Positions 45,481 to 57,619 of a stretch of DNA of 64,000 nt are shown here, one piece after another. Numbering within the stretch: the stretch's first letter is position 1; each line of letters begins with the position of its first letter. Under the pieces are notes generated by a model. The model saw nothing but the letters and a program-made list of their open reading frames with translations, was not told where the DNA came from and ran no database searches. Both the position numbers and the translations under genes were made by a program. The stretch spans positions 181,292,349 to 181,356,348 of the forward strand of contig NC_081842.1 in the NCBI RefSeq assembly GCF_963259705.1. Direction: 5' to 3'. The stretch comes from Myotis daubentonii (Eukaryota > Chordata > Mammalia > Chiroptera > Vespertilionidae).

Positions 45481-46107
45481 GGTAGTTATAAAAGTAAAAG
45501 CCCTCTGTAAAAAACTGTAAAGAATATAACAAATTGGAAGAATTATCATTTTTAAGTCTAAGTTGTATTTTCTGAAATTTCCACTCTGGCTTTTAGCAAC
45601 AGGATCCTAGAGCCAGGCAACAACAAGGCGCCCAGGTCTCTCCACTGAAAAACATTTTCCAAATAAAAGGTTTGATTGAGCACACTTTTGTTTTCCTTGG
45701 GTGGGCCCCAACCACCCAAATGTTTAATTGGGTTGGAAAGGTTTAATCCCAATGGCCATTGTTGCAAGTACGTGAGAAACATGGAGCCTTGCTCTACTGA
45801 CCCTGCCCAGGGGACAATGGCCCGGACACCACAAAGAGCAGTTATCCTGTGAGCAGCTATGCTGTCCAAACAGCAGCATTATTAGATCAATGCCAGTTCA
45901 TTCATCTCCTTGTTCATTTGTTTATTCAAAGCTGTCTTCGGGGCATATTTCGCAAACTGCACGCTGCTTTAGGCGTGCAGAATACAGGGAGGAATAGCCA
46001 CAGTCTTTCCCCCAAGGAGCCCACAGTCCTGAGGACTTCCGCTAACATCCCCCAGGAATGGTCCCCTGCCCTTCCTGGTCAGAATTTATTCTTCCCTCTT
46101 CTCTGCT
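45481..46107. other. Mostly unassigned; possible antisense L2 near 45905-46045
   Basis: 'ttcatttgtttattcaaagctgtc ... ccaaggagcccacagtcctgagg' hints at antisense L2. Nothing else is recognised. Confidence 0.4.
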
Positions 46108-46451
46108 CCACAACAATTCATGGGGAATGCCTAACCCCCTGTTCCTCAGAATGTGACTGTACAGGCCTTTAAATAGATAAATACGCTAAAATGAGGTCCC
46201 ATAGGTGGGCCCTAATCCAATACGACTAGTGTCTTTATAAGAAGAGATTAGGACACAGACACACACAGAGGGAAGATTATATAAATGCATGGGGAGCCAT
46301 CCACAAGCCAGGGTGAAGGCATAGGAAGAAAGAACCCTGCCACACTTTGATCTTGGACTTGTAGTTTACAGAATTGTGAGAACATCAATTTCTGTTGTTT
46401 GAGACACCAGGCCTGTGCTACCTTGTAATGGCAGCCCTAGTGAAGTAATAG
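46108..46451 (+). mobile_element. MaLR-like LTR, 5'-incomplete
   Basis: 'cctcagaatgtgactgtac', 'gtgggccctaatccaatacgactagtgtctttataagaagag', 'ggacacagacacacacagaggg' and 'ggcagccctagtgaagtaata' match the same LTR type as 41862, in order. Confidence 0.68.
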
Positions 46452-47189
46452 AGCCAGCTAAAGCATTGACTGAGCTGCCGATTATGAGTTATTTGTGTTT
46501 ACTGAATTAAAGAAACTATAAGTTACAAGGAAAAAAAAACACCATCGGCCAACTCTCAAAAAGTTTGCAGTATATTCTGGTGGAGCAGCCAAGCTTATTT
46601 TGATGTGTAGTAATTTCAGTACTGTGATAGGAGAATGCAATGCCCAAGGACACAGAGGAATCATGGGAGAGACGGGGTCAGGGAACTCCTCCTGAAAATG
46701 GGTCTCCCCAACCAGCAGGAAGTTCAAACACCTGTTATCCAGGAAGGACAGACCATTCCAGGTCAGGGGTGAGTGGCCCAGCCAAGACAAATCAGTGCAA
46801 GTGAAGCCATAGGAAGAAAGAAGGCTCAAGGCCAAGGCCGAGTGAGGTACTTTGGTTATAGGTGATTCAGACACTAAAGTGTTTCAAGCACGTTGCTTCT
46901 CATGTTTAACAATGCATCTTCCTCCAAACTCCACCTTTCACAGAAGTGGCACTCCAGAAGTGTTTGTTGATTTGAACTGAAGTGACTAAACCTAAAGATG
47001 GCTTTTAGACCCACCTGCAAGGAAGATATGATCACATTTCCCTTTCTCCCCTTCTCCACCTAACCAGTCCTCCCCTTTTCCTCCTTCTGAACCCCTCTTC
47101 TGTGAAATCTGCCCAGATAGCTTGGACTCATAGTAATCTTTCTCTTAGTTATAGCTTTTATTACTGGTCATACCCATGCCATTTACTGA
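46452..47189. other. Unassigned non-coding stretch
   Basis: A 130-codon minus-strand frame (46482-46874) has no domain signal. No repeat is named. Confidence 0.4.
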
Positions 47190-47330
47190 GAGGACCTGTA
47201 GGGCACTAGAAAGTCTTCAAGTTAAGCATACCTGGGAGCCAGTCCTGACAAGTTCTGGGACTCTGAGGCAAGTCACCTCAGTTCCCCAAGCCTAGTTTCC
47301 TCATCTTTAAACTGAAGGTAACAATTCCCA
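47190..47330 (+). mobile_element. MIR SINE fragment
   Basis: 'ttctgggactctgaggcaagtcacctcag' and 'ctagtttcctcatctttaaactg' give the MIR core. Confidence 0.75.
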
Positions 47331-48224
47331 CCAATATCCATCCTTTTTTCCCCTTTATGATCAAATTCCCATCCCTTCCACCACTGGACACATATCAACT
47401 CCTTCCTCCTTCCATTCCCCCTCAAAAAGTCCACGAGTATTAGCTCCAGCAAAGGGAGCCCTAGGAGGATCACCATGCCACAGGCTCTGCCACCAGCCCT
47501 ACTCCAGCACAGGCTCAGGCTCTGTTGAAGCAGCCCTGCTATATGGGACCTTAAGGAAAATCTTAGCAGGGTCTTAGAGTGGCCTCCACCCTCTTAGGGT
47601 GGAGGGATGGGGGCACTTAGATCCAGGACACCAGCTACTCTAATTTTCCACTAGTAACTCACAGTGCCCTGCCCAGAAAGGTCATGAGGCCCCAGACCAT
47701 CACAGTTTAGAATGCCAGCATTTAGTAAGTGTGTTTTCATATGCAGGATGAGCCAAAGAATGTAAATTCTGGCCCCACCAAGAGGGAACACCCATAAAAA
47801 TCCTGCTTTCCCTGAAATAACTTAATAGCAAAAGTTGGGAAGGGCAAGAGCTGGGGGAGAAGAGATGGTAGTCTCCTGTCATAAATACACAGAGAAAGCA
47901 ACCAGGGCCACCACCCAGAGGAGGGTAGAGCCATGACAAGGCAAAGCAGGCTGCACAGTTAACTTGATACATCACTATTTTACAGGGGTTTAGCAACCAA
48001 GGGTTTATTTTATAGAAAGTGGAAAAGCACAAGTTCAAAGATTTGAGCCCTCCTGCAAACTGGTTCCAGCAGGTCCAGTCAAGTCAGAAATGAAAGAATT
48101 AACCCCAAGAAAAGCTAGGAAATTCAGAATGTATTCTAATTTGGCCTGGAAAAATCTTCTCCCTGCCTTGAACTCCATCAGTTGTTTTCATTTGCTATTC
48201 TTAGCTCTGAACCATTCCAATAAT
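47331..48224. other. Unassigned non-coding stretch
   Basis: No recognised feature. Confidence 0.4.
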
Positions 48225-48545
48225 CTTTTAAGAGATGCCTTACTATTTCCATTATTCAGATGAGGAAACTGAGGCTCAAAGAAGTGAAGTGATTTATTGA
48301 AGACCATATGACAGTAAGTGGCACAGGTAGAATTCTATCCCAGGTCTGTCTGAACCTCGGATGACTAACCAGCATACCACATGCCTCAAAACAATCTAAT
48401 GAAGCAGGGATTTATTATAGCTCAGATTCAAAGAGGTTGGGTGATTTGCCCAAGTTTGCACAGAAAGTAAATTCAAATAGTAGGAGGTGAACCCAGGTTT
48501 CTTAGCAACAGAATGGGGGCTCATTCCACTACGCCACGCTGTTCT
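48225..48545 (-). mobile_element. Two antisense MIR fragments
   Basis: First core: 'cagatgaggaaactgaggctcaaagaagtgaagtgattt' (about 48258). Second: 'gattcaaagaggttgggtgatttgcccaagtttgcacagaaagtaa' (about 48424) with 'gaacccaggtttctt...cactacgccacgctg'. They lie in tandem and may be separate insertions. Confidence 0.8.
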
Positions 48546-49139
48546 AGTCAGCTCTCTCTGGCCTGATCTCTCTCTCCAAATTGCCAAACTGCCATCAGGC
48601 ATGTAGTAGGTGATGAGTAAATATTTGATGGATGAACAAGTTTTTCTTTGATGGTCTTAACTGAGCAAGGTAGTCAATAGTTCATTTGCTGAAGGCTTAA
48701 CTCTAAACTTGGGGGCAAGCTCTTAACTGTGAAATATGTCCCTGGGCTCCTTACCCGTTACAGACTGGGACAACTGGAGAAAGAACCCACTGTTCCTCTC
48801 TGGAATGAGAATAAAACCATAAATAAGGCTTTTGTGTTTTTCTTCTCTAAGACAATCAGGGACTAAAGATGTTACTTGACTTACATTGTGACATTACGTT
48901 CGAGAGAACAGGCCTCTTAGCAGCTAACCTCTATTTTTCCCTTCATTATCTGTCATTTTGTGAAGGTATAGTGAAAATTGTAGGACAAGAAACTGCTATG
49001 CTCAGCTCTAGGAAAAATTCACTCATACATCTATCTCATAGATTGTCTTGAGTAATAGAAAAGGACAAATGCCTAAGGGTTGGGGAAGGGGCAGGGAATG
49101 GAAAGGTTCTGCCATATGCATGTGGGTTGTCTTCCAGAC
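48546..49139. other. Unassigned non-coding stretch
   Basis: No recognised feature. Confidence 0.4.
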
Positions 49140-49310
49140 AGAACCTCACTTAATGCTCACGGTGTGCCTGCCCAGGAGGGATCCCCATTTTACAAGGGAG
49201 AAAACTAAGGCTCAGAGAAGCTCTTGAATTAGCTAATTGCCCATGATTAATAAGGGGCAGTGCCAGGATTTGAACCCAAGACTTCCTGAACTTGGAGTCT
49301 GTGTTCTTTC
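49140..49310 (-). mobile_element. MIR SINE, antisense
   Basis: 'cccattttacaagggagaaaactaaggctcagagaagctc' and 'cagtgccaggatttgaacccaag' are the complement of MIR. Confidence 0.85.
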
Positions 49311-49342
49311 CCATAGAGGAGCATGATTAGAAAATATAGAGG

Positions 49343-49572
49343 TGCCGAAACCAGTTTGGCTCAGTGGATAGAGCGTCGGCCTACGGACTGAAAGGTCCCA
49401 GGTTCAATTCCGGTCAAGGGCATGTACCTGGGTTGCGGGCACATCCCCAGTAGGAGATGTGCAGGAGGTGGCTAATCGATGTTTCTCTCTCATCGATGTT
49501 TCTGACTCTCTCTCTCTCTCTCTCCCTTCCTCTCTGTAAAAAATCAATAAAATATATTTTTTAAAAAAAAAA
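49343..49572 (+). mobile_element. Ves SINE with 14-bp target duplication
   Basis: Head GCCGAAACCAGTTTGGCTCA, B box GGTTCAATTCC, (TC)n-bearing 3' part, 'aaaaatcaataaaatata' and an A tail. The exact duplication agaaaatatagagg is at 49329-49342 and 49573-49586. Confidence 0.96.
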
Positions 49573-49586
49573 AGAAAATATAGAGG

Positions 49587-50789
49587 AGAAAGAGACAGAC
49601 TCAGAGGTTCAGGTGAGCTGAGCCGCCACCTCCTCATGACCTAAGAGGTAAAGAGCAGACGCTCCAAGACCTAGCCCGCCGGGAACATTGCCCTGGCCGG
49701 GCACTGGGGAGTGCCTTATGCAGAATATCTCACTGGACCCCAGGATCTCCCTTGCAGGATTGTTGCATTACCCAGTTTTTCCCAGAGAGAAACCAAGGCA
49801 GATAGCCAGTTGCTCAATAATTCGATGCAGAGACAGAGGTGAGAGAAGAGGGGAGAACCTGGAGGACGCAGCCTTTTCAGGGCAGGAAATGGTTTGGGGG
49901 CCCTTAAGGAGAGTGAGGAGGAGCCAGGGCAGGGCCTGAGGAAGGAGAGAGCAACCAGACAGCCCCACCGAAGGCATCCAGCTCCCTGAGCACAGGAGAC
50001 TTCCCACATGTCTCCAATTGAAGGTCTGGCTCACTTTGTATCCTTTTAAAGTAAAAACTCAGGGTTGTGCCCAAGCCATCTGTGTTTACCAGAAAGGGCC
50101 ATTTTCCACCCTCCTGACGTCTAGGAAAGGCGCTCTAAGAAAGAACAGAGCAGGCCTCCCCGACCTTGGCCTCCTCCCTGCCAGCAGGCCCAGCGTGGCT
50201 CCACGCACGTCCAGCCAGATGATCGATGTGTGTTGTGAAGTGCTCTGGAGAAGGGAGACATGAGTATCTGGTGCATCTTAAGTACTTCTGGAAATACCCA
50301 GATGGTGCTGCCATCTGAGCATCTTTCTTTTTAAATGAAAATGGTGTCCCCAAGAGTAACTGTACATATATCATTGTGTGTCTTCTCCAGAAATCAAGCA
50401 ATCATATAAGAAATCTTTCAGCAACAAGTACAGTAATAAGAGGATTTTTTTAATCAACTGCTAAGTTTTTGCCTCATTTCCAACTTAATTTTGGTGTTTA
50501 ATGTTATATAAATATAAAAATATCTGTGGCTTAAGCATTTAAGTGAAACAAATAACCCTAAATTTTTTATTAAAAATAATGCAGAATTCATCTATTGACA
50601 ATGTTGTTCTATCTGGAATTATGCTTTTCTATGGTAATAATCATACCTCATAAGGGTGTAATTGTATGTATTTTGCAGTTTGCAAAACAACAAGCTTAAC
50701 CTTTGCACCACCTGTGTCCAGCCATAGGACAAGGTCATCACCCCTTTGCTAAGGAAGGAACTGCAGAGCTGGGAGGAAGATGGCAGTAT
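49587..50789. other. Unassigned, moderately GC-rich stretch
   Basis: Several overlapping short frames on both strands at 49.7-50.4 kb, none with a domain or splice pattern I can support. An unrecognised exon cannot be excluded. Confidence 0.35.
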
Positions 50790-50945
50790 GGGCAGGTGTG
50801 GCTTTGAAACTGGACAAGCCCAGGCTGGGATCTGGTTTTTGCTACATGTTGGCCTGAGTGGGTTTCATAGGCTCTCTCAACCTCAATTTCCTCATCTGTA
50901 TAATGGGCATGATAACAGTACCAAATACAACACGTTAAAATTCTT
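50790..50945 (+). mobile_element. MIR SINE
   Basis: 'gtgtggctttgaaactggacaagcccaggctgggatct' and 'ctcaatttcctcatctgtataatgggcatgataa' follow MIR order. Confidence 0.85.
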
Positions 50946-51250
50946 CTCACAGTACTTAAAACATAATTGGTCAGTGAGCAAATGACACCTTTGTATTGTT
51001 GCTATTGTCGAGACTTGAATCTGCATATAAGTCTGTGAGGCTCAGAAGCAATGTTTATAAAGATGCTGCCCCAAACACAGAGGCTGTTAATATTGAAGAG
51101 GTAGAGCTGGGATGGTGAGTCTGGCATTTCTAATTCCTTAAGAATTTATCTTGCTCTGCATCCCAGGTACCTGGGCATGGGATCAATGAGACACCTCTAT
51201 TAGTTTTGAAAATAAGTAGATTAAATCTTTGTTGTAAAAAAAAATAGAAA

Positions 51251-51780
51251 TATGAGAAGGAGGAAAGGAAGGAGTGGGGGGAAGGAGAGAAGAAGGAAGG
51301 AAAGGAAGGAGGGAAGGAAAGGAAGGAGGGAAGGAAGGAAGGAAGGAAGGAAGGAAGGAAGGAAGGAAGGAAGGGAGGGAGGGAGGGAGGGAGGGAGGGA
51401 GGGAGGGAGGGAGGAAGGAAGGAAGGAAGGGAGGGAGGGAGGGAGGAAGGAAGGAAGGAAGGAAGGAAGGAAGGAAGGAAGGAAGGGAGGGAGGGAGGAA
51501 GGAAGGAAGGGAGGGAGGGAGGGAGGAAGGAAGGAAGGAAGGAAGGAAGGAAGGAAGGAAGGAAGGAAGGAAGGAAGGAAGGGAGGGAGGGAGGGAGGGA
51601 GGGAGGGAGGGAGGAAAGAAGGAAGGAAGGGAGGAAGGAAGGAAGGAAGGAAGGGAGGGAGGAAGGGAGGAAGGAAGGGAGGAAGGAAGGAAGGAAGGAA
51701 GGAAGGAAGGAAGGAAGGAAGGAAGGAAGGAAGGATAGAAGGAAGGGAGGAAGGAAGGAAGAAGGAAGGGAGGAAGGGAA
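51251..51780. repeat. ~530-bp (GGAA)n/(GGGA)n microsatellite
   Basis: The tract is essentially pure purine on the plus strand. It alternates between blocks of GGAA and blocks of GGGA (long GGGA blocks near 51372-51412 and 51581-51613), with rare interruptions (AGAA, a TAGA at about 51735). The frames of 150-265 codons running through it on both strands are artefacts. Confidence 0.98.
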
Positions 51781-53097
51781 ACATTGTACTGTCTGCCCTA
51801 AAATGATGCCTGGCTGTACCCATGGTTTTGAAGATTCAACACCTTTTCCCATATGAGCCCTGAGTGAAACAGAGATCATGACTTTTAATATTTCAGTATC
51901 TTTCCATCCCCTAAAGGAGAAATCCACTCCTTATCCCTGTTCAAGCCCTAAGTGGCTCCTGCCTCCCTTTCCAGCCATGGTCCCTCTGGGGACTGTCCTA
52001 AATTGCCACACCTTTGCCCTTGCTGTGGCCTCTGGCTGAAGTGCCTTCCCTTTCCCCACTTAGGGAGAGTCCCCCCTCTTCTCAAGCTTGGACAGAAGGC
52101 CTAACTTTTCTGTTGGACCAGCAGATGGAGGCATCTTGGAGGACAGGGGCACAGCTCCTCATCTCTGGCCCCTCAGCACCCAGCCCAGGCCTGGTTCTGA
52201 GGAGCTGCTCTGGTGGGAATGAAGCAGGGGACCTAGTTCTCTCCTGGCAGCATAGCAGGAGCAGCAGCCTCCCAGCCCCAGGCCTGCTGCTCTGGAGGGA
52301 ACAAGCACCTGGGAGAAGGTGGTGGAGAGCAGGCACATAACCCCATTCCTCTGCTTTGCTCCTCTCCCGGCTGTCAGGGTGTCAGAAAAAGAGGACCTTA
52401 TCCTGGTAATCACAATTCATCCGGGCATTGCTTCGGTTTTTCTGTAGAGGTATTAAAAGGGAGGAACCCTCCCATTATGGCCATGTGGAGAAAGCATCAT
52501 ACATTGCCAGATAGGTCGTTTTAGAGAGAAGAAAAAGTTCACTTGTAACTGGCCTGGCTTTGGTCCACAGCCCCTCTCTCCAGGTCCTAGCAATGATGTC
52601 ACGGTGAGGAGGAAGGCTATAGTCACAAGTGATAGGCAAGTGACATGCATTGGCAGCTACCAGAGCCAGACTCTAAAGCCCCATGGAGAAGCTCCCCCTC
52701 AGGACTCCTGCCTCCACTCCTTGCAGACCTGAGTTCAGGTCCCAGCCTCCTGGCCAGCACACTTGGTGGCCTTCTCCATCCAGAGGGTCTCTGTTTGATT
52801 CACGGGCTCCTTCATTCATGAGCACCTGTTGTGTGCCGGGCTCTAGGGTAGGCCCTGGCTCTCTGGGTCATCATCAGATCTGGTCTCTGGGTCTGAGCTG
52901 CTCACAGCTCAGGTCACTGGGCTCTTCTCATCCATCTGTGTGCAGGACAGAGCACAGCCTGTAATCCTATAGCTCTCAGCTCTGGACCGCTGTAGTTCTA
53001 ATAGTGCTCAAGCTTTATACCTCCCTAGCTCTAGGCCTCATAGCTCTAGGCCTCTATATATATTTATCTAGATATTTCTCTAGAGCCTGTGGAGGAA
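51781..53097. other. Unassigned, GC-richer stretch
   Basis: Contains a small duplicated phrase 'tagctctaggcctc' (about 53026 and 53041). No gene or named repeat. Confidence 0.4.
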
Positions 53098-53215
53098 GCA
53101 TAGCCCTGTTGACACTTTGATTTCAGACCTCTAGCCTACAGAACTGTGAGAAAGTACATTTCTGTTGTTTTAAGCCACTCAGTTTCTGATACTTTGTGAG
53201 AGGACCATGGAAAAT
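53098..53215 (+). mobile_element. MaLR-like LTR 3' end fragment
   Basis: 'gttgacactttgatttcagacctctagcctacagaactgtgagaaa' and 'ttctgttgttttaagccactcag' match the 3' third of the LTR type at 41862. Confidence 0.7.
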
Positions 53216-53426
53216 GAAGGCAGCAACTTACCTGGATGAAGTAAGATGTGCTTCTCTGCAGGACAGGCAAGAAGAAAGCAAGTGGGAAGAAGGGCAGGGC
53301 AGAAAATAAAAGATGAACTCATAAATCATAGTTAACCCTTGAAGACCCAAAGATTCCACTACATAGTTTTAGAAAGTTCATATTTTTACCAACACAATCA
53401 AATGATATCAGCAGAGAACCTTATGA

Positions 53427-53427
<1 letters not shown>

Positions 53428-53464
<37 letters not shown>
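53428..53464. repeat. (TG)n microsatellite
   Basis: About 18 uninterrupted TG units. Confidence 0.98.
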
Positions 53465-53467
<3 letters not shown>

Positions 53468-53589
53468 TTACATTTACACAATTAGGAAATAGTGTTCTCT
53501 TCAGACTAGGACCATCATCTGGCCTGTTTGTTCACAATTTGTAGAAAGGTCCGTCCGGTTAATCAGTCACAAGTGTCACTGAAACCCAC

Positions 53590-53780
53590 TCCATGATACT
53601 GATGTACAGAGATGCAAGATATGTGAGGTCCCTGCTCAAAGGGCTCACAGTTCAGCCCGGGAGAGATGACATTGAGTCCAGCACACATACAAGCACTTGA
53701 CAGAACACCAGGGGCACACAGAGGAGGCGGGCAGGAAGGATTGACAGAGAAGGTGTTCATTTGAGCTGAGCCACTGAGCT
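53590..53780 (-). mobile_element. L2-like fragment, antisense
   Basis: 'gatgtacagagatgcaag', 'gtccctgctcaaagggctcacagttcag' and 'agcacttgacagaacacc' match the complement of L2 3' sequence loosely. Confidence 0.5.
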
Positions 53781-53796
53781 AAGGTGCACCAGGGGG

Positions 53797-54012
53797 CCTG
53801 GCCAGCATGGCTCAGTGGTTGAGTATTGACCTATGAATCAGGAGATTACAGTTCAATTCCTGGTCAGGGCACATGCCCAGATTGTGGGCTCAATCCCCAG
53901 TGTTGGGCATGCAGGAGGCACCCAGTCAGTGATTCTCTCTCATCATTGATGTTTCTATCTCTCTCTCCCTCCCCTTTCCTCTCTGAAATAAGTAAAAATA
54001 TTTTTTTTAAAT
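53797..54012 (+). mobile_element. Older Ves-type SINE with target duplication
   Basis: Head GCCTGGCCAGCATGGCTCAG, B-box-like 'gttcaattcc', 'tcagggcacatgcccagattgtgggc' and a CT-rich plus A/T tail. The flanks aaggtgcaccaggggg (53781-53796) and aaagtgcatcaggggg (54013-54028) differ at two bases. The tRNA-like head differs from the young Ves copies. Confidence 0.9.
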
Positions 54013-54028
54013 AAAGTGCATCAGGGGG

Positions 54029-54639
54029 GCTGCCTAAATGCCATCCATGTGACAAAGGTAAAAGCATTCATGAAGGAAGGAAGCACACGTGCAAAACCCA
54101 GAACCCTGGTCCATGGAGGAACCAAAGGTGTCCTTTGATTTGGCTGGACCTGGAAAAAAGGAAAGAGGCAGATAAGATTTATTGATTACCTATTTAGTAT
54201 ATGTGAATTTCTCACTGTCCATACTCCAGTGTATGAGAAATTCAACTTATTTTTCTCTATTCTAAGCCCATATTCTGCATAAAGGGCTTAGGCAGAAATC
54301 CTAATGTAATCAAATTGAAGTTTTTCTTAAACAAGCCAGGGTTTTCTCAAGTTAGAGTTTTCGTCATCATGGACCAACTCCAAAGTTGCATTTCAGTTCA
54401 CAAGATTGCACCGTAGTCCTGCCGGGAACGGAGGGGCTGGTGCATGGTATCAAGGAGCTGGAGAGAGAGGTGGGGAGGCAGAGACATCTAAGCCTCAGCA
54501 GCAACATCCACTGAAGAACAGTATTGTCCCAGGCACCATGCAGAACCTGCTGCTCTTATCCCCTGCCCCCCAGCCCTGCAACCCCCAGATCTGCTCCATC
54601 TCAATGTTATGGCAACCTTCACTGCTCTCAACAACATGA
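54029..54639. other. Unassigned non-coding stretch
   Basis: No recognised feature. Confidence 0.4.
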
Positions 54640-54800
54640 ATATGGTGGTTTGTAACTGTATCAACTGGGCTAAGCTAGAACTACATTTCCCAGAATTCCT
54701 TTCCTATACAATTCTAGGTTGGAGTTGATCAAAGAGAAACTTATGCAAAATTTAGGAGCAGAAGTGAAGCAACAGCCATTGTTTTCTGAAGGCTATTGTA
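54640..54800 (+). mobile_element. LTR-like ancient repeat (family uncertain)
   Basis: 'tagaactacatttcccagaattcc' and 'gatcaaagagaaacttatgc' are typical of an old mammalian LTR class. Low certainty. Confidence 0.4.
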
Positions 54801-55159
54801 TTTAGATGAGGTAAGCAACAGATGCAGACATGCCAGCCTGTTCTCCTCCCACATTTGTCTACCTGCACTAGCCTCAGAAGCACTGGTTAGAGACATTTCT
54901 CTGACCCCCAACTGCTCCATTCGAACAATTCTTTTTCCAACTTCTCATCCACTGTGTTCAGTCTTAGTTCTGTAATAACTTCTTTATTCCATAATAGTCA
55001 CAAGGGTTCTGCTTCCTTGATTGAACTCTTCCTGATCCAGTGGGGAAATACTTGTCCTATGTTGGTTCTCAATAGCAGGGTTACTACTTATCCACAAATA
55101 GTCATTCTATCTTGATGCCTATTAATTATAAAGTTCCACTCCTATAAGTTTCATCTGAT

Positions 55160-55500
55160 CTCATGGCCATGCAGCTAGACATTCCATTTCCAAGCCTTCT
55201 TGCAGCTGGAGATGACTATGGGACAAAGTTCCAGGCAACAGGATGTGAGAAGTGTGAAATGACTGGTCATGCCCTGAAAAGGAAGCAGTTTGCATCCTTT
55301 GTACCCTGCCTTTCTCCCTTCCAGCTCACTGAAATGCAGATGTGGTAGATAGAGCTAACTGCAGCTGGGGACACCAAACCACCTAGGGATAGTAGAGTAA
55401 CAAAGAAACCACAGCCCCAGGGGACTTGTGGAGCAGAGCTGCCCACAGAAATCACCTTCTAGCTTATTTAAAGTCACTGTTACTTCGAGCTCAGTTAAAG
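55160..55500 (+). mobile_element. LTR-like ancient repeat (family uncertain)
   Basis: 'cttcttgcagctggagatgactatggg', 'aggcaacaggatgtgagaag', 'catgccctgaaaaggaag' and 'agcttatttaaagtcactgttac' follow the order of an old mammalian solo LTR. Name not assigned. Confidence 0.5.
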
Positions 55501-56099
55501 AAGCTGAGTACCCTTCCCGTGTGGCCATTGTCACCTTACTCATCCAGGACAGGGTAGGGTAAGATACTTTTGAGGCTCATGACACCCCTGACCAAGGTAC
55601 TCACAGCATTCCAGATGCTGGCCAGAGGCTCCCCAGTCCCTCTTCTTTGGAAGTCATCAAGCCTATCTGGGGATTCCTTCACCTTCTTTCTCATATCTCC
55701 AAGGGTGACACTTGCATCAGAGACCTCGTCTATTGCCCTCCTCCCCAAACTCTTCATTTTCCTAACTCAGAAAGGTTTGAGCTCTTCTTAAGCCAGAGGA
55801 CAAGCGTCATCCCTGGGCCCTCGGTTGTTTAAGGCATGAACTTCTTGCTGTCAGTTGGCCCAGGTTTGGTCTTCTGTACACACTGCTGCTAGGAGCTTCA
55901 AATGCCTACTTAGACATCCTAAAGCAGCCTTTTAAAAATCAGTGTTTCTGCCCTCACAGCCATGCCCCATGAGCAGTGGGTCTACAACGTGCCTACTGCT
56001 ATGGGAAGGAAGAGGGCACAGCATTTAATATTGACAACATCATCTCCAAAACTTATGATGCAGTGTCATGCTGGGCATGGTTCATTTCCTCTGCAACCC
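55501..56099. other. Unassigned non-coding stretch
   Basis: No recognised feature; short frames on both strands at 55536-55832 are not supported. Confidence 0.4.
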
Positions 56100-56225
56100 A
56101 GCCCTGAGAATTAATTTCCTCATTTATGAAATGGATATATGTGGCCCAGACCAATGAAGTGACTTGTCTAAACTCACACAGGCAGGAGGTTATGGAACAG
56201 AGTTGTTCTCAAATTCATGCTTTTT
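56100..56225 (-). mobile_element. MIR-like fragment, antisense
   Basis: 'gaagtgacttgtctaaactcacacaggcagg' is the complement of a MIR core piece. Confidence 0.5.
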
Positions 56226-56340
56226 CAGCTGCACGCCTTTGTGCAGAATAGGGGGGACAGTGGCAGATGTGGAAGGAGCACTGGGCAAAGACTAAGCGAT
56301 GAGTAACCTTGAAAGTCAGGCTTTAAAAAATGCACTTTGG

Positions 56341-56362
56341 TCTCTGTTTCTCTCTCTCTCTC

Positions 56363-56414
<52 letters not shown>
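56341..56414. repeat. (TC)n microsatellite
   Basis: TC units with three TGTT interruptions near the left, then about 42 bases of pure TC. Confidence 0.97.
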
Positions 56415-56418
<4 letters not shown>

Positions 56419-56921
56419 GCTGGCTGTTGTAGAATTTTGATGCTTGATTTTCTTTGTTTCTGAAGGGGTCTTACATTACATTTATGTTTAACACTATCCT
56501 TTAATGTCTAACTTTTTATGTATTAGGCAGAAATCTAACTATTATAAAAACACAAACATTAAAATTATGTTCTCTTTCAGAATAATGAAAGATTAAAATA
56601 AGCATGGAGATTATTTTAAAAGACATGCTTTTTAAATATTTTTTGGTTTTCTAAACTAGTATATATTGTATCACATTGGTAAATTTGATGATTTAACTAT
56701 AAATATTGGAATATTTCCCCTGCACACTAAATGAACCTCAAAAAAGGAATCTTGCCTTTGAAAACCTGTGATTTCTACAATTATATGTAAATGTTATGTA
56801 AATGTTTTCAATGTTTTTTCTGTGAACTAGAGTTCTATTTATCTTCCCCAATACCACCAGAATGATTTATTTTTCTTATGCAGATTTAAAGGTGAGACCA
56901 GGAGGGAGGCCTGGAAAGAGG
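56415..56921. other. Unassigned AT-rich stretch
   Basis: No recognised feature. Confidence 0.4.
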
Positions 56922-57382
56922 GTATATTTGTTTCCTGTTGCTGCTATAACAGATTACCACAAAGTTAGTGGCTTAAAACACAGATTTATTCTTTTTCAAC
57001 TCTGGAGGTCAGAACTCCAAACTCAGTTTCACAGAGCTAACGTGAAGAGTAGGCAGGGCTGGCTCCTTCCAGAAGCTCTAAGGGAAGAATCCATCTTCTT
57101 GCCTTTTAAAGCATTTAGAAGCCACTTGTAATTCTTGGTAAACAGCCCCTTTCTCCATTTTCAAAGCACCTCACTCCCATCTCTGTTCTGTCATCATGGA
57201 CTTTTTCTTTGACTTTAATTCCTCATGTATCCTTCTCATAAGGAGCACTGTGACTACATCTCCCACCATAATCTCCCCATTTCATGATTAATTCAATCAC
57301 ATCTGCCAAGTCCCTATTACCATATCAGGTTCGAGGGATTAGAACATACACATCTTTGGGAGCCATTGTTCAGCCTACCACA
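56922..57382 (-). mobile_element. MaLR-like solo LTR, antisense
   Basis: On the plus strand from 'ttgtttcctgttgctgctataacagattaccacaaag' through 'cttctcataaggagcactgtgac' to 'gggattagaacatacacatctttggg' and 'cctaccaca': a near-complete complement of the LTR. Confidence 0.68.
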
Positions 57383-57619
57383 ATGGGGAGACAAGTTCAG
57401 AGGCTGAAGCTGCAGGCATGGATGGAGACCGAGGATGTGTGTGGGTAGTGATGCTGCAGGTGATGAAAGAAAGTGCAGATATTTGGGGACCTGAGAGACC
57501 TGGTCAAATTAAAGGTGTAGGGCCCCAAAATGCAGTTGTTCAAAAAGTATTGGGAATTTCAAGAAGGCCAACAGCAGAGCATTGAACAAGCATGGGCCCT
57601 TCTGAGGCACAGACTGTGT

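Noticed and set aside
45849..46172. 107-codon plus-strand frame as a possible exon
   Set aside because: No domain or convincing splice signals; overlaps L2/LTR-like sequence.
51130..51927. Long open frames (150-265 codons) on both strands over the GGAA/GGGA tract
   Set aside because: Repetitive low-complexity products (S/L/P/F or G/R/K/E) forced by a purine microsatellite without stops; no gene signal.
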